A program made the position numbers and the translations under genes. Below, piece after piece: positions 55,238 through 63,478 of a stretch of 64,000 nucleotides of DNA (position 1 is the stretch's first letter; each line of letters begins with the position of its first letter). Source of the DNA: Tardiphaga sp. P9-11 (GTDB lineage Bacteria; Pseudomonadota; Alphaproteobacteria; Rhizobiales; Xanthobacteraceae); assembly GCF_008329525.1 (NCBI RefSeq), contig NZ_NPKQ01000001.1:124001-188000 (forward strand), read 5' to 3'. The notes beneath the pieces were generated by a model. That model did not search any database and had not been told where the DNA came from. It was given only the letters and a program-made list of their open reading frames with translations.

Positions 55238-55746
55238 GCGCCGACCTCCTCGGACGCCTGAGCAATCACACCGGCATCGCGGTCGCGCGCGACCTTCGCG
55301 ATCGCATCAACAATCGCTTCATAGCCGGTGCAGCGACAGTAATTGCCGGACAGCGCATCGCGAATTTCTTCGCGCGTCGGCACCCCCGGCTGCGACAGCA
55401 ACGCATGGGCCGTCATCAACATCCCGGGGGTACAAAAGCCGCACTGCAATGCGTTGCGCTGATGAAACGCCTCCTGAAGATCGGCAATCGCAGTGCGCTC
55501 GCTGAGACCCTCGACGGTCTCGATGGCCGCTCCGCTCGCCTGCACCGCGTATGTCAGACAAGAATGTACGACGCGGCCATCCAGAATAACCAGACAGGCG
55601 CCGCAAACGCCCATCTCGCATCCAGTATGGGTGCCGGTCAGCTCCAGCGTCTGGCGCAGGAAATCCGCCAGCGTGATGCGCGGCGCGATGCTGTGCGACA
55701 CCTCGGTGCCGTTCACCGTCATGGTGACATTGACGAGATCGCTCAT
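55225..55746 (-). CDS. coxS: Molybdenum hydroxylase small [2Fe-2S] subunit (CoxS-like)
   Basis: This 173-residue protein has the two cluster-binding regions of the family: a plant-ferredoxin cluster (GCEMGVCGAC and HSCLTY, residues 43-63) and a helical second cluster (QCGFCTPGM near residue 101 and NYCRCTGYE near 136). It passes electrons between the molybdenum site and the FAD subunit. It overlaps coxM by four bases and coxL by 13, so the three subunits are translated together. Confidence 0.92.
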   Translation of the reverse strand: MSDLVNVTMTVNGTEVSHSIAPRITLADFLRQTLELTGTHTGCEMGVCGACLVILDGRVVHSCLTYAVQASGAAIETVEGLSERTAIADLQEAFHQRNALQCGFCTPGMLMTAHALLSQPGVPTREEIRDALSGNYCRCTGYEAIVDAIAKVARDRDAGVIAQASEEVGAWAC

Positions 55747-56606
55747 ACGTCCTGCCTCGCGATCTCGCCCAGCAGTCGGCCGAGAAGAACGCGCGCAAGA
55801 TGGCGCTTCATGGCAGGCGGCGTGTGCTCGTCTTCAGGCGGATTGAGATCATCGCCGACGATGGCCTGTGCAGCAGCGATCGCAACCTGATCCAGCTTCT
55901 TGCCGATCAGAGCTTCTTCCGCCTGCCGCGCACGCAGCGGCGTGCTGCCGACGGAAAAGAATGCGATACAGACATGCTCGACCACGTCGCCGGAAAACTC
56001 GGCAAGAATGCCGCAACCGACCAGCGCAAAATCGCCGCGCCGGCGCGCGAGTTCATGAAACGCCCAGCGATGGCCGGAACGAACCACCGGCACATGAATT
56101 GCGACGAGAAGCTCGCCGGGTTCGATCGCGGTCTGAAACAGATCCACAAAGAAATCATCGGCCGGCACACGGCGTATGCCGTCGCGGCCGGCAATTTCCA
56201 ATTCGGCGCCGAGCGCCAGCGTCATGGCGGGAAATTCGGACGCGGGATCGGCATGCGAGATGCTGCCGCCGAGCGTGCCTTTGTTGCGAATCGCCGGATG
56301 CGCCACATGCGGCGCGGCCTCGCTGTAAAGCGGCGCGTGCAGACGGATCAGCGGATCGCTGAGTACTTCGAAATGTCGGGTCAGCGCCCCGATACGCAGC
56401 CAGTCGCCCTGCAACTCGATGCCGCGAAGTGCCGGAATATGCGCGATATCAATCAGCAGCTCCGGTGCCTGCAATCGCAAGGCAAGCGTCGGTACGAGGC
56501 TCTGGCCGCCCGCGATGTAGCTCGCGTCGTCCTGCGCGTCCTCGAACGCCTTCAGCGCCTCCACCACGGTGGAAGCCCTCACATAGTTGAACGCCCTCGC
56601 CTTCAA
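55743..56606 (-). CDS. coxM: Molybdenum hydroxylase medium FAD-binding subunit (CoxM-like), TTG start
   Basis: This 287-residue protein carries the two FAD motifs of the family: AGGQSLVP (near residue 33) and TLGGSISHADPASEFPA (near residue 110). It begins KARAFNYVRASTVVEAL at a TTG at 56606, six bases after GGGAG; the frame stays open to 56690, but those extra residues overlap the regulator's operators and look non-coding. It is the first gene of the operon and lies beside two GACCATTTGGTC palindromes. Confidence 0.87.
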   Translation of the reverse strand: MKARAFNYVRASTVVEALKAFEDAQDDASYIAGGQSLVPTLALRLQAPELLIDIAHIPALRGIELQGDWLRIGALTRHFEVLSDPLIRLHAPLYSEAAPHVAHPAIRNKGTLGGSISHADPASEFPAMTLALGAELEIAGRDGIRRVPADDFFVDLFQTAIEPGELLVAIHVPVVRSGHRWAFHELARRRGDFALVGCGILAEFSGDVVEHVCIAFFSVGSTPLRARQAEEALIGKKLDQVAIAAAQAIVGDDLNPPEDEHTPPAMKRHLARVLLGRLLGEIARQDV

Positions 56607-56610
56607 CGTC

Positions 56611-56617
56611 TTCTCCC
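56611..56617 (-). promoter_or_regulatory. Ribosome-binding site for the TTG start of coxM
   Basis: GGGAGAA on the minus strand lies six bases (counting from its GGGAG core) before the TTG at 56606. It is the only good site in front of the conserved N-terminus. Confidence 0.55.
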
Positions 56618-56644
56618 TAAACGTCTCGCGGACGCCCAAGTTGT

Positions 56645-56656
56645 GACCATTTGGTC
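56645..56656. promoter_or_regulatory. TetR operator, copy 1
   Basis: GACCATTTGGTC is a palindrome (GACCA-TT-TGGTC) about 40 bases upstream of the coxM start. An identical copy lies 54 bases away beside the tetR gene, and a wider GACCA (56666) / TGGTC (56688) pair sits midway. Such repeats are typical of operators bound by an autoregulating TetR repressor. Confidence 0.65.
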
Positions 56657-56698
56657 GGAAATCTAGACCATGCCGAATTCCTTTGGTCAACTTAAAAT

Positions 56699-56710
56699 GA
56701 CCATTTGGTC
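56699..56710. promoter_or_regulatory. TetR operator, copy 2
   Basis: This second GACCATTTGGTC palindrome is identical to copy 1 and lies about 50 bases before the tetR ATG at 56759. It suggests that the regulator also controls its own gene. Confidence 0.65.
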
Positions 56711-56758
56711 TCTTTTTCGAATTCAGCTATTCAGGAACTTCCGCAACGCGAAGCAAAA

Positions 56759-57439
56759 ATGGCAAAAAAGCCCGTCAAATCAGCCGAGAAACCACCGCGC
56801 CGCAACATGCGCGCAGCGGAGCGCGAGCGTTTCATCGTCGATGAGGCCGTGAAGTTTTTCGCCGAACACGGCTTCGGCGGGCAGACGCGTGAACTCGCAA
56901 AGCGCATGGGCATCACCCATTCGGCGATCTACCGGCACTTCCCGAGCAAGGAAGCGCTGATCGAACGCGTCTATGAAGAGATCTATCTCAGCCGCTGGTC
57001 ACCATCGTGGGGCGGGCTGATCCAGGACCGTACGTTGTCACTGCAAGCGCGGCTGTCGCGCTTCTATCTCGAATATGTCGAGCAGGTCTTCGAATACAAT
57101 TGGGTGCGAATCTTCGTGTTCTCGGGGATGAAGTCGTTCGACATCACCAAGCGTTATCTTCAGATCGTCCGCGATCAGATCATCGAACCGGCCTGCCGTG
57201 AACTCCGCCACGATCTGAAGCTGCCCTCAAGCGATCAAGTACCACTGTCCGAGCGCGAGATCGAATTGTTCTGGGGCTTGCACGGCCGCATCTTCTACAT
57301 GGCCATCCGGCGCTTCGTTTACGACACACCAACACCCGAGCCGCTCGATGACATCGTGAAAGACGCGGTCAGGATGTTTCTTGATGGCTCAAAACAATTG
57401 ATGCCCGAGCTTGTGCAATCAGCATCACGTCGTTTGTAG
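56759..57439 (+). CDS. TetR family transcriptional regulator
   Basis: This 226-residue protein has a lysine-rich N-terminus, then a TetR helix-turn-helix (FFAEHGFGGQTRELAKRMGITHSAIYRHFPSKEALIERVYEE, residues about 35-75), and a helical ligand domain from about residue 90. The ATG at 56759 is chosen; the frame opens at a TTG inside the second operator. It is divergent from coxM with two identical palindromes between them, so it most likely represses the cox-liv operon until a substrate-derived ligand is present. Confidence 0.9.
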   Translation: MAKKPVKSAEKPPRRNMRAAERERFIVDEAVKFFAEHGFGGQTRELAKRMGITHSAIYRHFPSKEALIERVYEEIYLSRWSPSWGGLIQDRTLSLQARLSRFYLEYVEQVFEYNWVRIFVFSGMKSFDITKRYLQIVRDQIIEPACRELRHDLKLPSSDQVPLSEREIELFWGLHGRIFYMAIRRFVYDTPTPEPLDDIVKDAVRMFLDGSKQLMPELVQSASRRL

Positions 57440-57859
57440 CCTCGCACGGTTACTCCCTCTTGCGATCAGTTTCCTAATTGATCCGAAAGCTTGCTATCTG
57501 TTGTTGATCCACCTGTATGACCGCTTGGTCGGCCAGCACAGCTACACCAACAGCTTGATCAAGCTGCTCGAGTACAGGAAGCCGAACTACATTTCATCGA
57601 GCGCCGTCTTCTCGACGACACTAATGCACGCACTCACGTAGCTTCTTCAGCGCGTTGGGATTGTTGAGAAGCGCCATCATAAGCAGTTGAGTTTGTCGTC
57701 CGCGACCACAATGCTGAAAGCAATCTCACATTTTCCGCACGACAGGCTCCTGATTATACCGACGAGGGCGACAAACTCCCGCCTCAAACGTAAACAAACG
57801 TTAATCCATGGGCGCTTCGATCAAAGCTGACGCAGAACTGTAGTTGCATAGGACCGCTC
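57440..57859. other. Gene-poor stretch between tetR and a NarL-type regulator
   Basis: This 420-base stretch looks less GC-rich than its surroundings. A 76-codon frame (57411-57641) overlaps the tetR end, lacks a good ribosome-binding site and has no recognisable domain, so I do not call it. It may hold decayed coding sequence. Confidence 0.4.
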
Positions 57860-58540
57860 ATGAGCTGCACCAGCGTGGTGATCGCAGACCGCCATCCTGT
57901 AGTTCTGCAAGGTTTGACGAGCGTGCTTGAAGCGCAAAGCGGCTTCAAGGTTGTCGCATGCTGCAGTACGGGCACGAGCTGTATCGAAGCGATTCGAAAC
58001 TTAGCGCCGGACATCGCCGTTATCGACATCGCAATGCCAGGCCTGACCGGGCTGGAAATCATTGCCATCGCTAACTCCGAAGGACTTTCCACGCGTGTCG
58101 TCTTTTTCACCGCCGTTGTTGAAGATCCCCAACTGGTTTTAGCGACCGCAGCTGGTGTCTACGGCGTCATCCAGAAGGACGTGGCCCTCGAAACCTTGGT
58201 GCGTTCGTTGCGGGAGGTCGCGACTGGCCAAAGGCTGTTGCCACTACCCTCAGTCGATCACGTTATACCCGAACAAAAGAATAGCGCGATCACAGAGAGT
58301 GTACTGACGGTGCTGACAGAGCGCGAGCGTCAGATCATGCATCTGGTCTCCGAGGGATTGTCGAACAAGGAGATTGGGCGCCGGCTGAATATTGCTGATG
58401 GCACCATCAAGCAGCATCTCCATCACATCTATCAGAAACTTGAAATCAATAACCGGACAGTGCTTGCGGCCCTTGCCATATTGCACAACGCACGTGGCGG
58501 CTTCCTTGAGGATCAGGCTCTGCCGGTTCATTGTAATTGA
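57860..58540 (+). CDS. NarL-type LuxR-family response regulator
   Basis: This 226-residue protein has a receiver domain (IADRHPVVLQGLTSVL, phospho-acceptor Asp in VIDIAMPGLTG near residue 55, Thr in FFTAVVEDP, Lys in VIQKDVALE) and a LuxR helix-turn-helix (LTERERQIMHLVSEGLSNKEIG...LNIADGTIKQHLHHIYQKL). No kinase gene lies beside it, so it is an orphan. Codon use seems more AT-rich than in neighbouring genes, and it stands alone in a gene-poor region next to a tRNA gene, both compatible with horizontal acquisition. Confidence 0.88.
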   Translation: MSCTSVVIADRHPVVLQGLTSVLEAQSGFKVVACCSTGTSCIEAIRNLAPDIAVIDIAMPGLTGLEIIAIANSEGLSTRVVFFTAVVEDPQLVLATAAGVYGVIQKDVALETLVRSLREVATGQRLLPLPSVDHVIPEQKNSAITESVLTVLTERERQIMHLVSEGLSNKEIGRRLNIADGTIKQHLHHIYQKLEINNRTVLAALAILHNARGGFLEDQALPVHCN

Positions 58541-59114
58541 GCGTGAACAGTCCCGCGCTCGCCCGGGCGCCACTTCCAGTGTTGGATTGATCACGGTGAA
58601 AGCATGTCGTTCGCTCAATGTGCTTTTATCCGGTACGCTGCCAGATCCTACATGACGGCCACGCTTGACCGTTCGCCAGATCGTCTGTCCTGATCGCCGA
58701 TCATCAATTTTCGAAATTGCGGTGGCACTATCAATCGAGGAAGCGGACATTCCTGCTCTTGAGGAAGGTCGAATGGTCAGGCCCTTCGCCATCGGGGGCT
58801 AACCGCCAACCGAACGGTAAGCGAGGTTCAGGGTAACCTCGTCACGCGTCGCTCATCCATTCGGCGAGTTTCAGCGCACACAGGTGTTTGCTTCGTTCGA
58901 CTTACGTGTGCCCACACCAAAATGCTTTTCCCGCATGCCCACGGCCTCGAGAAGGTCGTTCGGAACGCGCTTCCGGAACCGACAATAGCTGCAATCGGGA
59001 TGCTTCTAGGGGCGCGTCATTGCTAAGGTCAATGTGTCCACCCGCGCGCACCAATCGGACGAAAAAATCTCTAAAAATCAGCGGCTTGATGGTTTCGTTG
59101 GCTCCTTGCGGACT
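58541..59114. other. Gene-poor stretch upstream of tRNA-Ser side
   Basis: About 570 bases with no convincing gene, RNA or repeat. Short frames exist on both strands without ribosome-binding sites or domains. It abuts the 3' end of the tRNA-Ser gene. Confidence 0.4.
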
Positions 59115-59204
59115 TGGCGGAGAGGGGGGGATTCGAACCCCCGATGGGCTTGCACCCATGCCGCATTTCGAGTGCGGTACAATCAACCACTCTGCCACCT
59201 CTCC
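59115..59204 (-). tRNA. tRNA-Ser (CGA)
   Basis: The minus strand from 59204 to 59115 folds as a class II tRNA of 90 bases with encoded CCA. The acceptor stem GGAGAGG pairs with CCTCTCC, the discriminator is G, the anticodon arm is CCGCA-CTCGAAA-TGCGG giving anticodon CGA (codon TCG), a long variable arm follows (serine type), and the T arm contains GGTTCGAATCC. Its 3' end faces the gene-poor stretch at 57.4-59.1 kb. Confidence 0.95.
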
Positions 59205-59441
59205 AAGGCGCCAAGGCCCGCGGTCGCCCGCAGGTGGTTGGCGGTGTTCTAGGCGAGGATGACTCGGCAGACAAGCCGGCGAACGGGAATTTCCGCGATC
59301 TTTGTCATGCCCGGTCAAGTCGCCGATGGCAGAGGCTTTGCGCACGCCGGGTAGCCAGAACGCCAGCAGAGCCCCTCGCGAAACGCCTTCTTCCCGGCGC
59401 TGGGCATAAGCCATCGGTTTCATTAGGGTTTTGGGAGATCA

Positions 59442-59615
59442 TCAGCCTGCGGAAGCCCCCTCGACCCGCTCCGGCACCTCCTCGTTCGTTGCGCTCAAGC
59501 TGTGATCGCCATAGGGCACGATGGCTTCCCCCTCGAGCGAGTTCACAACGATGCTTGTCCTGCCTGCACCTACGCGGCGCCACTGGCCCTGCGGGTCCCT
59601 TTGCTGATGCAACAC
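59442..59615 (-). CDS. Possible small hypothetical protein
   Basis: A 57-residue reading from a GTG at 59615 (MLHQQRDPQGQWRRVGAG...) contains a protein-like core (TSIVVNSLEGEAIVPYGDH) and an acidic tail. The frame is open from an ATG at 59708 that overlaps the ROK-like gene's stop, but that upstream part is proline-rich and looks non-coding. There is no strong ribosome-binding site and no known family, so it is tentative. Confidence 0.3.
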   Translation of the reverse strand: MLHQQRDPQGQWRRVGAGRTSIVVNSLEGEAIVPYGDHSLSATNEEVPERVEGASAG

Positions 59616-59704
59616 CGGCCGATGACCTGCGCGTAAAGCGCGAGGAGCTGAAGGACCAAAGATTCTGCATCCGGGCGGCTGCGGCGGCCGGGCAAGCGTC
59701 AAGC

Positions 59705-60799
59705 TCAATCCTTGCCCTTCTTCGCCTTCTTGTCGTCCTTCTCTCTCTTGCGGTTGGTGAAGCGAGCATTGCCCAGCCCCGTTCCGATCGTCAACACGCC
59801 CCAGCGTTCGAAGTCTTGCATGAAGGGCACTTCGCTCAGACCTTGTACAACGCCGTCATTATGCATCAACACTGCAGTGTCGTGATCGCCGATCTGCGGA
59901 ATGCCTTCGATCAGCAAGGCCGGCAGATTGAACTTGCTGCTTTCCCAATTGCCCGGAAGATTCTGCGCTCCCTTCTCGATGGTGCCGTCTTCTTTGATCA
60001 CGCCGGGGCACGAAATGCCGATGAACGGCGCCAGCTTGAAGCCTTCTTTCTCGGCGGCGCTGATCAGATCTTTCAACATCTTCACCAGACGTTTCACCGC
60101 GCCTTCGCGCGTCGGCTCGTCATCGGCATGTTTCCAGAGATCGGATTTCCACACCGCGGCCTTGGAGAGATTCTTGGATTTCTTCCATGCGGTTTCGACC
60201 ACGCCACAACGGATGTTGGAGCCGCCGATGTCGACCGCGAGAATGCTGTCGTAACCTTCGAAAATCCACGACGGCGCCAGATGCAGGCAGCCGATCAGAC
60301 CGGCTTCATCGGGATGAAAACGGATCGGCACCAGATCGACCTTGAGGCCTTCGGCTTTAAGCATGATGTCGGCACGTGCAATCGCGAGCTCGCCTACGCG
60401 ACTTTGCCGGAAACCGCCGCCAACCACGATACATTCGGTATCAGCCCAGGATTTTGTCTTGAAGAAACGCCGGACCACGTAAGCCAATTCCTGGGCGAAC
60501 TCCTCGATCGCGCCATGCACCAGCGCTGCTGCCGGCGAATCGTCGCCGCGCAGAATCTCATCGAGGCTAGATTTGCTGATCTCGTTGGCGGCTTTCTCGC
60601 CGAGCGGATCCTCGCCGTTTTTCTTCAGCGGCTTGCGCAGATCGTCCAGAATTTTTTGAAATGCGCCCTTGCTCGCCCGGTCGCCGAGAAAGCCGTCATC
60701 GTCCTTCAACTCGATGTTGAAAGTATCCACGTCAACGGATGGCAGCCGTTTGGCACCATGATTGCCGATGCCCACGGTCGTCATTGCTTCTTCGGCCAT
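59705..60799 (-). CDS. ROK/glucokinase-family protein with circularly permuted motif order
   Basis: This 364-residue cytoplasmic protein contains the sugar-kinase motifs of the ROK family in rotated order. Normal ROK proteins begin with the phosphate-1 motif DIGGT and end with the adenosine-binding GGG segment. Here the C-terminal half comes first (AAALVHGAIEEFAQELAYVV near residue 90, IVVGGGF at 124-130, DEAGLIGCLHLAP near 164-175) and the N-terminal half second (AVDIGGSNIRCGVV at 188-200, ISCPGV at 262-267, MHNDGVVQG at 312-320, TIGTGLG at 337-343). A basic tail (KREKDDKKAKKGKD) ends it. The CxCGxxGC zinc site of many ROK members is absent. Kinase activity on a hexose is possible, since the acidic and phosphate loops remain. 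The start could also be the sixth codon. No sugar gene lies beside it. Confidence 0.83.
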   Translation of the reverse strand: MAEEAMTTVGIGNHGAKRLPSVDVDTFNIELKDDDGFLGDRASKGAFQKILDDLRKPLKKNGEDPLGEKAANEISKSSLDEILRGDDSPAAALVHGAIEEFAQELAYVVRRFFKTKSWADTECIVVGGGFRQSRVGELAIARADIMLKAEGLKVDLVPIRFHPDEAGLIGCLHLAPSWIFEGYDSILAVDIGGSNIRCGVVETAWKKSKNLSKAAVWKSDLWKHADDEPTREGAVKRLVKMLKDLISAAEKEGFKLAPFIGISCPGVIKEDGTIEKGAQNLPGNWESSKFNLPALLIEGIPQIGDHDTAVLMHNDGVVQGLSEVPFMQDFERWGVLTIGTGLGNARFTNRKREKDDKKAKKGKD

Positions 60800-61032
60800 A
60801 TTGCCCCTGCCAAACTAGAATCACACGATAATGCCCGGGGAGCCGGTTTGTTTCATCACCGCGCCAAGACGTCCGTTGACGCTCCCTTGCGCTGATCCTG
60901 CGCGCCAATTTCGACGATGCCGGTAGGATATCTTTAACTAACTAACCCCAGCAGCGCCCAAGTCACGACCTTTCCGCGATCGGTCTAACGATAAATTTAT
61001 CAGCGCAGGTAATTGTCTCCGCATTCATACAG

Positions 61033-62376
61033 GTGCTTTTGATGCTTTTGATGCTGAAGTCATTTCTCGGGCTAGCTGATCGTTTTCGTCGCGACCGGCG
61101 CGGCAATGTCGCGATCATATTCGCGATCACATGCATACCCCTTATTTCCATGGTTGGCGCCGCGATTGACTATACGCGCGCACTACAGATCAGATCTCAA
61201 CTGCAAGCCGCTATTGATACTGCCAGCGTCGGCTCCATCGTGCAGAAGTCTGCTGCATTTATTACCGCAGGTTCGATGGCAGCAGACGGCCCCGTCCCCG
61301 GCGGCGACGTCGATGCAATCAATATTTTCAAGGGCAACACATCAGGCAGGACCGGTTTCACGCTGACCAGCACGACAGCGACCGTCAATCGCGCCAACGG
61401 CGTCGTGACGGCCTCGATGCAATTCTCGGCGGATGTGCCGACCAGTCTCACATCCGTCATGGGCTTTTCCAAGATGACCGTCACCGGCAGTTCTGTCGCG
61501 ACAGCGACGATGCCTAACTATATCGATTTCTATCTGCTGCTCGACAATTCGCCATCCATGGGCGTCGGCGCAACACCGGCCGACGTGGCTATGATGGTCA
61601 AAAACACGTCAGACAGCTGCGCCTTTGCGTGCCATGACCTCAACAACACCAACAACTACTACAATCTCGCCAAGACACTTGGCGTGACCACTCGCATCGA
61701 CGTGCTGCGTACGGCCACCCAAAAATTGATGGATACCGCGGCCAGTACGCAGACCTATTCCAATCAATTCCGCATGGCAATCTACGACTTCGGCGCTGCC
61801 GCCTCGACGTCCGGTTTGAGAGCCCTGTTCTCATTGTCGTCCAGCCTCTCGAGTGCGAAGACGGCGGCCGGAAATATCGACTTGATGACGGTGAACGGCC
61901 AGAACGACAACAACGATCAGGACACAGGCTACAGCGCCATATTCCCGGCGATCAACACAGCCATCAGCGCGCCCGGAGCCGGTACAGCCGGTGCACCGCT
62001 CAAATATCTCTTCTTCGTATCCGACGGCGTGGCCGACGAATACAATCCAAGCAACTGCCTGAAGCCGACGACGGGTGGACGATGCCAGTCGCCGATCAAT
62101 CCGGCGCTTTGCACCACGTTGAAGAATCGCGGCATCAAGATTGCCGTGCTCTACACGACCTACCTCGCACTTCCGACCAATGCCTGGTACAATAGCTGGA
62201 TCGCGCCATTCAACGCTGGTCCTTACGGACCTTCACCCAACAGCCAGATCGCCAGCAACATGCAGAGCTGTGCTTCGCCAGGCTTCTATTTTGAGGTCAG
62301 CCCGACCCAGGGCATCTCGGAAGCGATGACCGCACTGTTTCAACGTGCCGTCGCCGATGCGCGCGTGAGTCGCTAA
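61033..62376 (+). CDS. TadE/TadG-like pilus assembly protein with von Willebrand A domain
   Basis: This 447-residue protein has the TadG N-terminus: RRGNVAIIFAITCIPLISMVGAAIDYTRA, a single membrane helix near residues 28-45 (RGNVAIIFAIT and following), then a von Willebrand A domain beginning FYLLLDNSPSMG (MIDAS motif DxSxS, near residue 170) and containing FFVSDGVAD. It should be anchored in the inner membrane with its domain outside. In Tad loci such proteins act in Flp pilus assembly, but no tad genes accompany it here. Three ATGs in the first seven codons leave the start uncertain; MLKSFLG at 61051 is equally good. Confidence 0.85.
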   Translation: MLLMLLMLKSFLGLADRFRRDRRGNVAIIFAITCIPLISMVGAAIDYTRALQIRSQLQAAIDTASVGSIVQKSAAFITAGSMAADGPVPGGDVDAINIFKGNTSGRTGFTLTSTTATVNRANGVVTASMQFSADVPTSLTSVMGFSKMTVTGSSVATATMPNYIDFYLLLDNSPSMGVGATPADVAMMVKNTSDSCAFACHDLNNTNNYYNLAKTLGVTTRIDVLRTATQKLMDTAASTQTYSNQFRMAIYDFGAAASTSGLRALFSLSSSLSSAKTAAGNIDLMTVNGQNDNNDQDTGYSAIFPAINTAISAPGAGTAGAPLKYLFFVSDGVADEYNPSNCLKPTTGGRCQSPINPALCTTLKNRGIKIAVLYTTYLALPTNAWYNSWIAPFNAGPYGPSPNSQIASNMQSCASPGFYFEVSPTQGISEAMTALFQRAVADARVSR

Positions 62377-62430
62377 CCGGGCAACGCGATCCATCTTTAA
62401 GATCATGCCCTACTGCACCGGAGCGAATTT

Positions 62431-63324
62431 TCATTCGCTCGCGCTTTCCTTCAGGCTTTCCAGCAGCAATTGTGCCGGCCGACTTAGGCCCTTGTCGCGC
62501 ACGGCGACGACGAATTGCCGCCTCGCCCAGTCATTGCTGAGCGGGATGACTTTCAGCCCAAGCGTCTGCTGGATGGTGGAGGCTTCTTCCTGAGGGATGA
62601 TGGCGACGGCGAGTTGTGCGGCGACGATGCGATAGGCAGCGTCAACGGTGGAGACCTGAATGCGGTAGCGCATCTGCTTGCCGGCCGCCGCTGCGACGCT
62701 GCGCTGCATCGTCTGCATGATGCTGCGCGCAACGATATCGACGTGTTCAAAGTCGATCGTATCCTCGAACGACACAGACCCGCGTTCGGCCAGCGGATGA
62801 TCGGGATGAACCACCACGGCGAGATGATCGCGGTGATATGGAAACGTCCTGAGGCCACGCAGATCGACGGCATCCCAGCAGACGCCGATATCGGCACGCC
62901 CTTCCTCGACGCCGCGCACAACTTCCCAGATCTCGCGCTCCTCAAGACTGACGCGCACGTCGCGATAGCGCTTGGCGAACAGGCTGATATCTTCCGGCAA
63001 CACTTGGGCCACCGCCGATTTCGAGGCGAACACACGTACGTGTCCTTGCACGCCGTCGGCGAAGGCACCGAGTTCAGCCTGCATCCGGTCGAGCAATTGC
63101 AGCGACTCGCGCGCGTAACGACACAGCGCGTCACCGGCCGCCGTCACCGTAACGCCGCGGCGACCGCGTACGAGCAACTGTACGCCGGCCTCCTGCTCCA
63201 TCTGGCTGATGCGCTTGCTCACCGCCGAGGGCACGATGGCCTCGCGCTTGGCGGCATTGGCGATATTGCGCTCTTCGCAGACAGCAATGAACCGACGAAG
63301 CGACACGGGATCGAAGCTGCGCAT
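62431..63324 (-). CDS. LysR family transcriptional regulator
   Basis: This 297-residue protein has a LysR winged helix (SLRRFIAVCEERNIANAAKREAIVPSAVSKRISQME, residues 7-42) and an effector domain (VRVFASKSAVAQVLPEDI near residue 95). It is divergent from the enolase-superfamily gene across 154 bases and probably controls it in response to a sugar acid or related compound. Confidence 0.9.
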   Translation of the reverse strand: MRSFDPVSLRRFIAVCEERNIANAAKREAIVPSAVSKRISQMEQEAGVQLLVRGRRGVTVTAAGDALCRYARESLQLLDRMQAELGAFADGVQGHVRVFASKSAVAQVLPEDISLFAKRYRDVRVSLEEREIWEVVRGVEEGRADIGVCWDAVDLRGLRTFPYHRDHLAVVVHPDHPLAERGSVSFEDTIDFEHVDIVARSIMQTMQRSVAAAAGKQMRYRIQVSTVDAAYRIVAAQLAVAIIPQEEASTIQQTLGLKVIPLSNDWARRQFVVAVRDKGLSRPAQLLLESLKESASE

Positions 63325-63478
63325 GGGGTCTCCGGATGGCTCCAGCCATCTTATATGGGAACCTCAAAGATGAATATTGACCATTTCAGAGATGGCTTAT
63401 TTTGGCATATGCCATCTCAAACTGGTCGCAAGTCGGCCTCAAGTATCTGAAGACCGCCTCAGGAAAGTCACAGGATCC

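Noticed and set aside
52865-55746. Aerobic carbon monoxide dehydrogenase.
   Set aside because: The active-site cysteine motif AYRCSFR is absent and no coxDEF genes are present; only the family relation is supported.
57411-57641. 76-codon frame after tetR.
   Set aside because: It overlaps the tetR end, lacks a ribosome-binding site and matches no family I know; it may be decayed sequence.
58250-58792. 180-codon minus-strand frame.
   Set aside because: Mostly antisense to the NarL-type regulator, with no domain.
59114-60895. 593-codon open frame on the plus strand across the ROK-like gene and the tRNA.
   Set aside because: It is antisense to the ROK-like gene and tRNA-Ser, has no family motif, and follows from high GC and codon bias of the real gene.
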